Positions 21,349 through 34,400 of a stretch of DNA of 64,000 nt are shown here, in pieces (the stretch's first letter is position 1; each line of letters opens with the position of its first letter). The stretch comes from Bryum argenteum (lineage: Eukaryota; Streptophyta; Bryopsida; Bryales; Bryaceae): NCBI GenBank assembly GCA_037043015.1, contig CM073325.1:20935001-20999000 (forward strand). Direction: 5' to 3'. The notes beneath the pieces are model-generated. The model was not told the origin of the DNA and ran no database searches. It worked only from the letters and a program-made list of their open reading frames with translations. The translations under genes were made by a program, and so were the position numbers.

Positions 21349-23694
21349 TTAGTTGTACTTCGAAATTGAGCGAAAATGACCTATGTGTTTGGACTATATA
21401 TACCAAGATTCATCACAACATTCATTGAATTGGGAATTTGTTGATACCATATACTAGTATATTGAACTAGTTACATTCTTAATCATCTCACAAAACATTT
21501 CAAAAGCCAATAGAAGAGAAATTGTCTTACTTTTATGTAAGCTTTTCACTAGTGTTGTATTTTTTTTGTAATTACATCCCTAGGACTTTGAATTCATAAG
21601 AAAATAAATAATATTGCCATTAGTTTAGATCATACATACAATATGTTTAGTTTTATTTTTACTGTATTTTTGTAAATTTTTTGAACTAATCAATGTATTG
21701 ATCAATTGAGACAAATACAATCATGAACCAAAATAGCATAGCTACTTGGCGAGGGAGTTTCTTGTGTGAGTACGTTTAGTATGAGGATGCTTTAGCCCTC
21801 AAAACCAAAGATTGGGAACGATTTGGAGCCACCCTTTCTGGCGAAAGGATCTACTTCCTAGGTGGATCAGAAGTCAACGAATCTACGTCGTATCGAGATG
21901 AAACGAACGCACCGCCGCAGCTTGGCCTCGGTTGCCTACAAGACGTTGCAGGATCTACGCGTCGTGTTCATGCTGCGGGATTGACTTTGGCCGGCGGCAC
22001 TGTAGCCCACGCATCACCGCTCCGTCTTCCCATTCTCTTCCCCCGCTTCTCGGCCGCGCTGCCTTGCGGGTCTTGCCGCGCTACCCTTTCTTCGCTTGTC
22101 AGAAATCGCAATGCAGCGGTCGTCGTCAATTCTAGCCACCTCGATCATCAGCTCTCTCCACCTTCCGCTCACGAAAGAGCACCGCTCGTGAAAAGAAGAA
22201 CTACTCCAGGTCTGCTTCCTTCCGGTTCACCCATTCTTGATACTAGTGGTGAAGCATTAGTAACCTCTTTCTGGGTGGACATCATACTAGCCGCGTTAGT
22301 TACAATAAACGGGTCGACGCATAGTTTGTACCGCACTTAGTGAATATCGAGCATTTGCGATCAAGTCATGAAGGTTGCTGTTATGCGGCGTGCATGTAAG
22401 TTGCGTACCGAAGAATTCTGTTCGCGATTATATTGAGGATGGAATAGCCTCTTTCTGTTCTGGACCTCGGTTACGTCAGCCTTGGGGAGTTCGAAGGAGG
22501 GATTTCCAAGGGTGCACGCAATTGTTCTGGCAACTGGCTACGGACGTGTTGGTGGCTGATTAGAGCTCGATATCATGAGAATCTCGTGTAGTTGTACTAC
22601 GTAACGGAATCGAGTCCGAATGTTACCCGAGTGCTTGGACTGTACCTGGAATGGCTCTTGTTACGCCATACTACGTCAGGCGCATTGGAAGCGATGATCT
22701 TGTGGGTATTTTCGTTGTGAGTTTTGAAGCGGAGGAAGCGACTGTCTGGACAGTCGTATCGAGGTAACATGTGTGAGTTTTCGCGGCCATTTCATGGTTT
22801 TTGGATATGGTCGGCGGTGAATATACCGCGTCGTCGTGCTCTAGTAGCTTAGTGCGAGGGCGGCGCTCTATTTGTGAGGTTGTTTTTCTCCGTTTCTGTC
22901 ACCAGCAGATGCACGTTGTCTGTTCGGTAGCATCATTTGGCTCGCTGTTTGTCCTTTTTGATTTTTGGAACAATTGCTCCTTTGAAAGGCGTATCTAGTC
23001 TGTCGATCGTCGTCGTCGTTACTGCGAAGTGTAACTTTTCCCTCGGGTTGATCGCGAGTGCTTGAGAGGTTCTTAGATGTGAGCTCCAAGCTGCTCCTAG
23101 TGCCGAACTGTGCGGTTGTGTGGTCGAGTGTATGGTATCTGCAGGGGCCTAACTGAAACCCTACTTTGATCATACAACTTGCTATCAAGCTTTGAACTTT
23201 TTGGTGTTCGAAACTGAAGTTAGGGTGAAGTGGTTCACAATTCTGCTTGAGAAATGTTGTACATCCTTTTATCTCTTCTTCGCGTCTGGTTGCTAACCGA
23301 TCTACATTACCAGATCTGTCAACTGTTACATGCTCGAACGAGAGGCTTGTAACGCACTCGGCGATTTAATTTAGGTTTGAGAAGATATTGGCTTTGTCAG
23401 TTTTTCTTGAGGTTAGGGATTCGTAGACTGAATATTACGTGGTTATTGTTGCAGGCAGGAATCGAGCTGTTCGGTGATTTCACATTGGAACGTAATTGAG
23501 GGAGCCGTTTGGAAATAGCATCTGGTCATGAACACGCAATGGAGAGCGTAGTTAGTAGATATGATCGAAAGCAGGGCTGAGACTTACATACTGAATTCAT
23601 CAGGAAATGGTCATGATGGTGACTGCTTGGAGACTTTTGTACATGCATATTATCGTCAGGAGCATCTGAAGCGTGAAGCGGATTCTGGACGTTA
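21349..23694. other. upstream region of the receptor-kinase gene
   Basis: The first 400 bases are AT-rich. From about 21.8 kb onward the GC content rises and the sequence probably contains the promoter and 5' untranslated region of the downstream gene. Frames such as 21981-22340 show no recognisable domain. I found no supportable coding exon or TATA box. Confidence 0.4.
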
Positions 23695-26600
23695 ATGGCT
23701 GGGCTTACTTGGAAAATGTGGTTACCCAGCTGCTACGGGGTTTTCTGCTGCATTCTCCTATTTCAATCATGGTCGGCGGATGGATTGAGGCTTCCTGTCG
23801 CAGGTGCATGACTTCTCCCTCATGCTTCAAGTTGCAAGGAACAGAAGTTGCTATGCTAATCTGAGCGGCACAGAACAATGTCGATTCATGCCTGTCGATG
23901 TGAATTGATCTCCTGTCTTTGTACCACGTCGCTGAAATCTTACGATATTCGGTTTTTGTTGGCATTGCAGAGCAATTGTACCATCGTGGAAGGAATCTCC
24001 TACAAGCTGTGCCGGAGCCGTCGCCCTCAACGCCTACGCCTCCGTCGCCTGAACCACCAGCTTCTCCTCCTCCGGATCCACCAACTCCACCTCCGGCAGA
24101 TCCCCCTCCACCTCCATCTGATCCACCAGCTTCTCCACCTCCGGAACCGCCAGCGTCTCCCCCTCCGGAGCCTCCAGCTTCGCCACCTCCGGAGCCTCCA
24201 GCTTCACCACCGCCGGAGCCTCCAGCTTCACCACCGCCGGAGCCTCCAGCTTCACCACCGCCGGAGCCTCCAGCTTCACCACCGCCGGAGCCTCCAGCTT
24301 CACCACCGCCGGAGCCTCCAGCTTCACCACCGCCGGAGCCTCCAGCTTCACCACCGCCGGAGCCTCCAGCTTCACCACCGCCGGAGCCTCCAGCTTCACC
24401 ACCGCCGGAGCCTCCAGCTTCGCCACCTCCGGAGCCTCCAGCTGCTCCTCCTCCGGTAATTGAGTCTCCACCTCCTGTAGATCCTCCTCCTCCACCTTCT
24501 GATCCTCCACCATCTCCACCTCCAGAATCTCCAGCTTCTCCCCCTCCTGAACCTCCTGCTTCTCCACCTCCGGAGCCTCCCGCATCACCACCTCCGGAGC
24601 CTCCCGCATCCCCACCTCCAGAGCCTCCCGCATCCCCACCTCCAGAGCCTCCCGCATCCCCACCTCCAGAGCCTCCCGCATCCCCACCTCCAGAGCCTCC
24701 CGCATCTCCACCTCCGGAACCTCCCGCCTCCCCACCTCCGGAGCCGCCTGCATCCCCACCTCCGGAGCCGCTTGCATCCCCACCTCCGGAGCCGCCTGCA
24801 TCCCCACCTCCGGAGCCGCCTGCATCCCCACCTCCGGAGCCGCCTGCATCTCCACCTCCGGAGCCGCCAGCTTCCCCACCTCCGGAGCCGCCAGCTTCTT
24901 CACCTCCGGAGACTCCCGTTTCTCCACCTCCGGAGACTCGAGCTTCTCCACCTCCGGAGACTCCAGCTTCTCCACCTCCGGAGACTCCAGCTTCGCCGCC
25001 TCCGGTAATTGAGTCTCCACCTCCTGTAGATCCTCCTCCTCCTCCTCCACCTGCTGATCCTCCAGCTTCACCTCCCCCTGTTGTTGAATCTCCACCTCCT
25101 GATCCTCCAGCTACTCCTCCTGTTATTGAGTCTCCACCTCCTGTAGTGTCTCCTCCTCCTCCTCCACCTGCTGATCCTCCATCTACTCCTCCTGTTGAGT
25201 CTTCGCCTCCTGTTCGCGAGTCTCCACCTCCTGTAGATCCTCCTCCCCCTCCATCTGCTGATCCTCCAGCTACACCTCCTCCTGCTCTGGAGTCTCCACC
25301 TCCCGTAGAGTCTCCACCTCCTGTAGAGTCTCCTCCCCCTCCTGCTGATCCTCCAACTACTCCTGTCGTTCGGTCTCCACCTCCTGCGATTTCTCCTCCC
25401 CCACCTGCTGATCCTCCAGCTACTCCTCCTGTCAACGAGACTCCACCCCCATCGGTAGATTCTCCTCCGCCTGTAGACTCTCCGAGTGTACCTCCTCCAC
25501 GAGGATCAGTTCCTGCCTCGCCACCGATGGACATTCAACCACCCCCGTCTCCAACTCCTTCCATCAATGCTACGCCAGAAGCCCCCACGTCTACCCCAAC
25601 TTCTCCTCCTCCGTCTTCACTTGATTCTCCTCCTCCATCAGTGGCTGATTCTCCGCCTCCGGTTGTGCAGGATTCTCCACCTCCGGCAGTGCCTGAATCG
25701 CCACCGCCATCGGTACCAGATTCTCCACCTCCGTCGGTGCCTGATTCTCCACCTCCGTCGGTGCCTGATTCTCCACCTCCATCGGTGCCTGATTCTCCAC
25801 CTCCATCGGTGCCTGATTCTCCACCTCCGTCGGTGCCTGACTCTCCACCTCCATCGGTGCCTGATTCTCCTCCTCCATCGGTGCCAGATGCGCCACCACC
25901 AGTGGTGACCGATGCTCCACCACCTGCAGTTCCAGAGTCTCCTCCGCCGGCGGTGCCGATTGCTCCACCACCAACTGAATTGCCTCCTCCTCCGACTCCG
26001 GTGAGTGCAACACCACCAGACGCATCGACGCCCCCGACGCCTGTTACTTCACCTCCGGCCCCTCCAGCGGAACCACCTGCGGCGACCCCCATTGCCCCAG
26101 CACCCAGTCCGACTTCAACGCCCTCCCCGCCTTCGGTGCTTCCTCCACCTCCGAGAAATTCCCCGCCCCCTGCAACTCCTCCTTCGAATCGCAGTCCTCC
26201 ACCTCCAGACGCGACTCCTCCTTCAAATCGTAGTCCACCACCCCCTGATGCCCCTCCTCCTTCTGATAGTAGTCCTCCTCCTCCTGCCACCCCTCCACCC
26301 GTCAATTCTCCACCTCCTGCTTCACCCCCCACTCCTGACGCTACTCCTCCAACTGTTACCCCTCCTGCAGTACCGCCTGCGAGAAGCACAACACCGCCAC
26401 CTTCACCAGCGCTCGCTCCTCCACCGACGGATCTAGCACCACCCGTTGCGACTCCCCCTCCTGCTGCAACTCTCCCACCTGTGGCAACTCCCCCACCTGT
26501 AGCAACTCCTCCACCTGTGGCAACTCCTCCTCCAGTAGTTTCGGCACCTCCCCCGTCGGTTCTCGCTCCACCTCCCTACGCAGTTGCACCTGGTCCTGCC

Positions 26601-28950
26601 GTGCAAGGTATGCATCTTGTAATGTTTCTTGCTCGTTAAAGTGATTAGTGTGTGCACCAGTAAGTGGATTTGAAAATTTGAATAAGGTTCTAAATTGTGA
26701 GTGTGTATTTGTTGTGATGAGCAGGATGTTGTCCTACGAACATGATGTTGCTACCGGGATCCTTAGGGACATTCCAATGTCGGTGCGTGTATCCTATTAC
26801 AGTCAAGCTGCGATTCACCAACGCCTCGAGTTCTACTCCCAACTTGCAAGACATTTTCCAGACCAATTTCGCATCAGGCCTTGGCCTTATTGATGTACAG
26901 GTGCTCGTCAATTATTTCAAGTTTGGGCAGAATTCGAGCTTCCTCGTAAAGGCGACATCTAATGGTCCTTTGAACGTGGAGGCTGACATCGGGCCTATCT
27001 CCGGTCTAAGTTTCCCACTCACAGACATTACGAGAATCAACCAGACAATCTGGTCGCGGAATGTGAAGTTTAACAGTACATACTTCGGGAATTACTCGGT
27101 GATCAGCGTGACTCCCGAGTTCATTCCATCTGCGGGTATGAGTTTACAGCATTCGAATTACTTCCTGAGGAGTTTTCATTTAGGGTTTGATGAGAGGTTC
27201 CGATGCATCGTTCTTGGAGTGCCGATTTGAGTGTGTAATTTATTAACGGTGATGTTGTTATCGTTCTGCAGTGGCACCTGCGCCTTTTGTAGCTACACCG
27301 CCTGCTACGGCTGTGGCTGCTCCTAAAGGGTCGTCGAAGTTGGCCTTGGCTGCTGGTATTGGAGGTGGTGTAGGAGTGCTCCTGCTGTCTATTGTTATAG
27401 CCCTTTGCATTTGGCGGGTGCGTCACAGATCAAAGAGATCATCTATGGTCGGCAGCAGCAGTAAAGGTGCGCCTGTGAAGCTTTTCATCATCATCACCTT
27501 GTAGATTGCCAGTCATGTACGGAGTTTCTCACAAATTGTGGTGCTTGTCGACAGTGAGTTCGTTGCATTCACAGCAGCATCTTGTGCCACCATCAAGGTG
27601 GATACCAGCTGACAGCAAGTCGTTCCCTCGGCCGAAGCAGACGCGCGAGTTTACGTACGAGGAGCTCAGCGAAGCCACGAACGGCTTCGCCCCATCGGCT
27701 TTTCTCGGGGAAGGTGGCTTCGGAAAAGTGTACCGAGGTGTATTGAAAGACGGCACGGAAGTGGCCATCAAGAAGCTCACGACGGGCGGGCACCAGGGTG
27801 ATCGTGAATTTCTGGTGGAGGTGGAGATGCTTAGCCGGCTCCATCACAGACACTTGGTCAAGCTCCTGGGTTACTTCTGCTCACGGGAGCCTCTGGTGCA
27901 GCTTCTCTGCTACGAGCTTATACCCAACGGCAGCGTGGAATCATGGTTGCATGGTTCTTTATGTGAGACAATTGGGCCATTGGACTGGCCCACACGCATG
28001 AAGATCGCTATTGGATCTGCGCGAGGTTTACAGTACTTGCATGAGGACTCGCAACCGTGCGTCATCCATCGGGATTTCAAGGCTGCCAACATCTTGCTAC
28101 AAAACAACTTCCACGCTAAAGTGGCAGATTTTGGGCTCGCCAGATTAGCCCCTGAAGGCCAAGGAAATTACGTCTCTACCCGAGTCATGGGGACCTTCGG
28201 GTAATTTCCTCAGAATCTTTAGGGTACCATTTTGATTACTTTGAAGTTCATCTCGGTGCCCGATGATGAATATTATTAACGTGGTTTTATTCGATTGATT
28301 GCAGCTATGTCGCCCCCGAGTACGCAATGACAGGACATCTACTTGTGAAGAGTGACGTCTACAGTTACGGAGTAGTGCTTCTCGAGCTTCTTTCTGGACG
28401 CAAACCTATCGATTACGCTCGCGAAGATTTCGAAAACATCACGGCGTGGGCGCGGCCAATTCTTACGGACAAAGCACGCATTCAAGAGCTCGCGGACCCA
28501 CGTTTAGAAGGGAAGTTTACACCGGAGGATTTTGAGCAGGTAGCGGCGCTCGCGAAGTCATGCATTGAACCTGAGTGGAGATCACGGCCGACCATGGGCG
28601 AAGTCGTGGCGACGTTGAATCAGATTTGCTACCTGAAAGAAGAGTACAACACCAGCAGCGACAAAGACGCGACAACAAGCAGCGAGCACGAGATTGGCGA
28701 CTTGCGAAGTGTGGGCTTGGGAGGAGTCCCGCTTCGGGTGCAACTGGCTTCCACTTCCACAAGCTCTTCGAGCTCTTCCGCGTACTCAATGCCGTGGCCT
28801 GCTCGGAAACGCAACTCGTCGTCCTTCGTTGAAGGTGGCCCCGCGAACTCGAATCCTACCTCCAGACAGTTCGGCAACGTTAGTGGCCTTCAACCCGATC
28901 CGTTCAACCGCACCAATGTCCTCTCTGAGGACTTGCAAGAGGGCAGGTAG
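23695..28950 (+). CDS. ALE2: ALE2-like receptor kinase with a giant Pro-rich ectodomain
   Basis: Six exons are predicted: 23695-23803, 23971-26607, 26725-27135, 27272-27460, 27555-28200 and 28305-28950. All have GT-AG introns and preserved phase, giving 1545 residues. Exon 1 encodes a signal peptide (CYGVFCCILLFQSWSA). Residues of about 55-915 are Pro-rich, with 8-residue repeats such as EPPASPPP and SPPPSVPD. Exon 3 is a Cys-containing, glycosylatable ectodomain (FQCRCVYPITVKLRF) as in Arabidopsis ALE2-type kinases. Exon 4 has a transmembrane helix (GGVGVLLLSIVIALCIW). The kinase is complete: GEGGFGKVY, VAIKK, VIHRDFKAANIL, DFGLA and VAPEYAM, so it should be active. ALE2 signals in epidermal and surface development; the role here is inferred. 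The ectodomain is far longer than in the flowering-plant proteins I know. It could also be grouped loosely with PERK or extensin-like kinases, but exon 3 and the ELIPNGSVESWLHG motif favour ALE2. Confidence 0.88.
24160..24450 (+). repeat. 24-bp coding minisatellite, array 1
   Basis: There are about eleven near-identical copies of GAGCCTCCAGCTTCACCACC plus GCCG, each encoding EPPASPPP. Synonymous positions are nearly homogeneous, which indicates recent expansion or gene conversion. The array lies in exon 2 of the receptor kinase. Confidence 0.9.
24540..24930 (+). repeat. 24-bp coding minisatellite, array 2
   Basis: This is a second run of about sixteen units with the same protein motif but different synonymous bases (for example GAGCCTCCCGCATCCCCACC). 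It has locally homogenised sub-blocks that switch variant along the array, so the two arrays seem to have expanded separately. Confidence 0.88.
25690..25890 (+). repeat. 24-bp coding minisatellite, array 3
   Basis: About eight units encode SPPPSVPD (DNA of the type TCTCCACCTCCGTCGGTGCC). It is the same unit length as arrays 1 and 2 with a different peptide, and lies in exon 2 of the receptor kinase. Confidence 0.88.
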
Positions 28951-31437
28951 CTAGCTCGAATGTTGCAATATCGAACCACATCGATCATGATCGAGCAAAG
29001 TTGAGCGCTCGGTGTTGTTAGGAGTAGGGAGTGTTGACTGCGGATGAAGCTTGGTCACCGGCAACTGGAGGAGTGAGATGATTCCGTTGTGGTGTTCCGA
29101 AGTGGATGCATCAGAAGTGATTGGATTCCTTCTGTGGCTTGAAAGCAAGTGTACAGAGGAAGAGGAAACGGAACAGAGTGCATTGAGAGATGAATGGGGT
29201 TCAGCAGCAGCTGTGGCTGCCGCAGTGCCTCGTTCTGTATGATAGTAACACCCTGTAACATCAAATTTTGACTGGTATTATATGCTATTCCGATTTATTT
29301 TCATCATCACCGTCGACTCTGTGCACACGGATTAATGTGAAGAAAAAAATTGTTTTATTTTTTGGCGAATCACTTCATCTTCTATCGACACTATGTACGC
29401 TTTAAGTACGATGATACTATTGGGACTGTGAAATGTAAGTTCCACATTCGGGGGAGGTTATGATTGTGGGAACATGATACAATTGTTGTCAGAAACAGCT
29501 GAAACTTTGAATACCATGATGATATTATGGACAAAATATTGATGCAGTGTAGAATCAACCCAAAATATAAAAGCCCATGTGTTGTAGCCCAATGTTGCTA
29601 AAACCATTAAATATGAAATCAGGATCAATTGCACCTTTTTAACGCATTCGACAATTATGTATGGGTAAAAGTCTCAGTCTGGAAATGAATGCGGTGTTGC
29701 TCCAGGTTGACGGTGGTGACACTATCATGTGATGGTTTGTAGAAATATCAAACAGCTTCAGTGGTAGTAGTAAGATTCTTACGTTTATTCATGAACATGC
29801 TGACATCAACTTAGAGGTTCTACTGGGATAAAGGATTGTTTGCGGTTTCTAATTGCATATGCAGTGGATCATCTTGAAGGATCATTTACTGTTGCTCTAG
29901 ATTGAGAGACGAGGGCAAGTGGGAGTTCTAGTTTCGTGTAGCTGTCACAAATTCCTCGTATGCATCAAAGAAAAGAGGTAGTTTGATGCTCTTGCAGTTT
30001 GACACTCTTGTAGTTTGATGCTCTAGTAATTGGATGCAGAGCAAGAGTGTTGCACAGGATGCGCTATTTTCTGCAAACATAAAATTCTTGACTTCCATAT
30101 GGTTGTTGAAATGGGCGCTTTACTGCAAAGCACTTCTCAGTGGCAAGCTCAGTGCAATCCATCTCTGCTATATATCAAAATTGCTAATTAACTATCCAAT
30201 TCATTTCCACTTTTGCCAAGAGGGGTATGCAACTGTGAGGGAAGTTTTATCGTCATTGTTGCAATTGGCATATTCACCACGAATTTTGTAGTCGTCGACC
30301 GCTAAGATCTACCATGTACCTTATTTCTTGAGACTGTCGAGAATAAATTCATGCAAAACGGCAGCCAGTGGATGCGTAGTGATCACTGTTAAGTTGGCGT
30401 TCCGCAACAAATTCCTGTCACAAGCGACCGCTACGCTTTAAGTTCGGCTGAGAGGTTCAATCGCATCGAGAATAAGAAATTTGTTACGGCGCTTCCGGTC
30501 GACCTGATGCTCAACGATCGACAGGCTGTGTACGAGTCGTGGTGCTCACGATGCAGAGGATGCGCGCCTTGATGAACAATCGTGGAACTCATCCATCATC
30601 GTCGAACCCTCACGTGTCAGGCTGCTGTCACGGCCACAAACTCAGCTATCGCACCCGCCGTTCCATCGGGCGCAGGAAAGACCTGCGCCAAACCGCCGGG
30701 TCCGTTTCTGTTGGCCAGCCTGCCTCACTTCCGCTGGCCGGATCATCATACACACCAACGTAGAGAACTTGCAATTCGGATTCCACTTTGCTTGTGCAGG
30801 TTCTCGTCGATCCGGCCGTCTTATTGTTCCTGCGATTATTTTACAAATATTTTACGAGGTTAATGCTTTATTCCTTCGACGCCTTTTTTAGGTGCCGGCC
30901 CGACCAATCATTTATTGCCGATTCATTGATTGAAGTGAGTTGTCACCGCAGGTGCGCTTGACTTGGTTTATTGAGCCATTAGGGTTAGCTTCTTGCTTCG
31001 ATCGTTTAAGTCGAAGCGAGTTTGAGAGTCTCTGGTCAGACAGGAATTCATTCATGGATTTTTGACAAGATTTATAGCAGGGAGCATTTTTTGTTGATCC
31101 GCTTTTGCATAGTTATATTTTCAGTTTAGCTTAAGAATCGTGACGACCGGAAGATGTTGTGTGTGTAGCGGTGGATTTAGCTTTTGTTGTTCTTTTAGCA
31201 TTTCTAGGCTAGCTGACAGGTGGACTGCTTGTGTAGTTCGTCTGTGCAGTCAATCGGCAAAATTGAGATTGTAGTCTCTCATGAAATTTAGCGAGTGGTT
31301 GAAATTGGAATTGCACGATCCAGGAATGTAGTTCAACTTAGGGTTGACGGAAGCTCCGGAGATGATGATTTCGGGCGTTCGCGAAGGCAGTTGTAGACTG
31401 CTGTTGAGATTCTGTTGATCTCGTGAGACGTTGCGTT
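28951..31437. other. intergenic region between two plus-strand genes
   Basis: This covers the 3' untranslated region of the receptor kinase and the promoter and 5' leader of the next gene. No coding exon, RNA gene or transposon end was recognised. Frames such as 30539-30863 have no domain and overlap one another. Confidence 0.45.
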
Positions 31438-34400
31438 ATGGAAGACGAAGTAATGGAGCAGATCAAGTCTCGCCTGGCTGCAGCCACAAGCGCTGCGACC
31501 GAGTTGGCGAAGTCTTTAGATGCCCTTGACGAGAATACGTTGCAGACATTGGAAGTCTGGTTAGCCAAGCAGGAAGGCGAACTGAAATGTGCAAAGTGTC
31601 GCGCTCTGATGCCAAGGGGACGAGAAACTTCCGTGTGCATAGCCTGCGGTTGCAAGCGACCTCCATTGCCAAACACCCCCGCTTACGACTTTAAAGTTTC
31701 CTTCGCATTCTTGCAGTTCCTGGAAACAATTCATCCTCCTCTACAGGTTGGTGTGCCTGTCACAGAATTTCGCATGGACGTTACTCCCATACGATGGCAA
31801 CTAGTATGTGGTTTTGAAATGCCGAGTTTTCCTTTTGTGATCTGATTCAGTCTCGTATTGTATGCTTACGAAACTTGCATGTTTCGTACTCATGCATGCT
31901 TCGTTCTGATTGAGAAAGGTTTTGATGTATTACGGAGCTGAGTTGTGTTTCTTGTGGATGTGCAGCAGAGTGGGAGTCGAAAGATTTGGAATCCAATTGT
32001 ATCAATAGCTTCAGAGAGGGAAGAGCCAGAAACAGTGACTGCGGAACGTGAAGCCGCAGTGACAAGTAGTGCGGATGTGTCTGTAGAATTTGAAGAGGCA
32101 GAGGAGGTGCGTGTAGAGCGTGATGTAGCAGTAGCAATAGAACCTGTACAACATACTAAAGAACACCTCGTGATAGATGAATATATTATTCGTGCCAACT
32201 TGCAAGAAAGACCATCTTCTGTCGATAGTAGCGGAATGGTGGATGATACAGATGAAGGTGACGATTTCGGGGACTTTCAGGATAGTGCACTCGAATTTAG
32301 CCACGAAGTATCTGAAGACGTATTTATGCAAAATGGCTTCTCCCATTCAAACCAGTTCCAGGAAGCTGCCAAAGTAAGAAGCGTCTATCTGCATACTGAT
32401 CTGGTTTTAATTGTGGGAATCGCCACTTGGAAGTAGTAGGAAATAGATTAGGTTTCACATATTGGATTAATTTTGAGAAGTTCTGCTATCCGGTTAGTAC
32501 TCAGTCTATGTTCGGCGATGTCTGATGTCACTTGAAAGGAGTTTGGTTTAAGCGCTTGAAAGTTGTCTTCAATTTCTGTCTTGTCCTGGAATGTTTTTTT
32601 CAATTCTACTGCTTCGATTATAGCAGTTTTCCTTATGTTGAGTTGTTTGTGGTGGGTTCTACAGGTTGAGAAAGAGCCTGAGGCGGTCTTTGCGGGTGCG
32701 GCTGTCAGTTCTTGGGACTCAGAGTGGGATTATCCACCTTCGCAGTTTGTATCAGCCAAGGCTGAAAATGGTTCACGTGATAATATGCCCGAGATTTCGA
32801 TGGACGTTACACATGCTGCTCCGCAAGTCCCTGAGTATGACTTAAGCATCTTCGAACAATTTGCTGTATGTGACTCCTGCGACTATTCCTGGAAACGATG
32901 TTCGTTACAACGTTCTTTTGTAGTCAGTAACTCCGAAGTGATGATATTGGCGGCATATGATATGGCTTTTAATTTTTTTGGAAGTAAACGTGAGGTCGAG
33001 TACTCCGGTTTTTGTTCTTTCTGATCGTTGGAAGGTGCGCCGTTTTTTGAACTCATGATCAATCATTATTTTATGTGCTCAATTGATTCAGGCAAATGGG
33101 TCGAAGGAGGAGAATGTTTCACCAAACATTGATGGAGACGCAGCTTTTTGGGAATTTCATGCAAAAAGTAAATTGAATCCAAGGCTAGCAAGTGTGAAGG
33201 CAGTGGATAGACTTGCAAGTGATATCTCAGCCTTCACAACGATTTCGGATGCTGAGAGTGACTCTGATGACAGCTCTCTGGAAGCTTTACCGGTATCTCT
33301 AAAAACCTTATGTTAGACATATTCATAGTCTTGTTGGGTACTTTATCATCTATACCGTACGTTAATGGTTTGATTGTATGAGCTGAAGGGAAACATTGTG
33401 TAATTTACACGGTCGTAGTATAATCATATCTCATGATTTTGATCGTGATTAGTCATTGGATGTGTGAACAGAACTGTGTCTCTAAGCAATAAGTCAGTCG
33501 TTCTCGACCAGCCTAGATGATTATATATTTAGGATGTCTCATCAGCTCGAGGGATGGGTCAAAAACCGTTATGCGTGATTCTCTTTGATGCTTGATCTTT
33601 ATTCTAATCTACTGTAATGTTCTGATGACTTTGTTGCAGCCACAGCCACCACCACCGTTGCCCATTGATATTGCGATGGAATTTGGTGCGTTCAGCGGAC
33701 AGAACGATTTGCTGGACTCCTTCACATCTCCCGGGCTGGTTAGTCATCCAGACTCCTTCTATCCTTTGCATTTGTTCGGGACTTCCTGATGGGAGAAACG
33801 GTCTCAGGTTTGTGTGGTTGTAGTTGCTACTGCGTATATTAACAGAATATGCTTCTTTTCCTAAATATTGCAACGTCACTACTTAATTTGTTCGTTTCAT
33901 TTTTGACAGGTTGACTTTCAGAGGGTTGCTGCATCTTCACATCCACTAGCTACTCCGGTAACCACTGAATCGCCTTTCAGATGGATGGCCGATCCCTTGG
34001 ACGGTTTGTCAAATCAAGTTTCCGGGGTATGTCAGCCATTCCATTATCGTTGACACTGTACAGAATATCTCGAATGATTCAACCTTGCCTATTCGCTGTT
34101 TTTTCAGTGTGAATAGACTTCGATATTTTATCATCTTGTTCACAGTGAAGTATTCGTAGCAATTTCTAGCGTCCGAGAATCTTGCTTCTGCAGACTCTGC
34201 ATCTCGTGGTGGTTTTCTTTCATGGTGTTGTGAATATTTGTTCTATGTAGGAAGTCACGAGTCTTCTAATCTCAGTGTTGGTGCGTTTTAGGAATTTATT
34301 TTTTACGAAAATATAACTGACCTCGTGTTGTGTAGGATGATGTTCAAAATGTCGAGAAGTCATTTTCTGGAACGTTCGAAACGAGTGCACAAGTTGCTGT

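Noticed and set aside
24034-25095. Minus-strand Glu/Val-rich frame and plus-strand His/Leu/Arg-rich frames over the repeats
   Set aside because: Out-of-frame translations of the 24-bp minisatellite. Length follows from repeat periodicity divisible by three.
23705-25534. Long minus-strand Gly-rich open frame (609 codons)
   Set aside because: It is the antisense shadow of the Pro-rich repeats of the receptor kinase. A CCN-rich repeat gives a stop-free GGN-rich complement, with no start context or domain.
24160-25890. CRISPR-like regular repeats
   Set aside because: Units are contiguous with no spacers and are coding in frame; the genome is eukaryotic.
25535-26389. Second minus-strand Gly-rich frame
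   Set aside because: Same reason: it is the complement of the Pro-rich exon, with no independent support.
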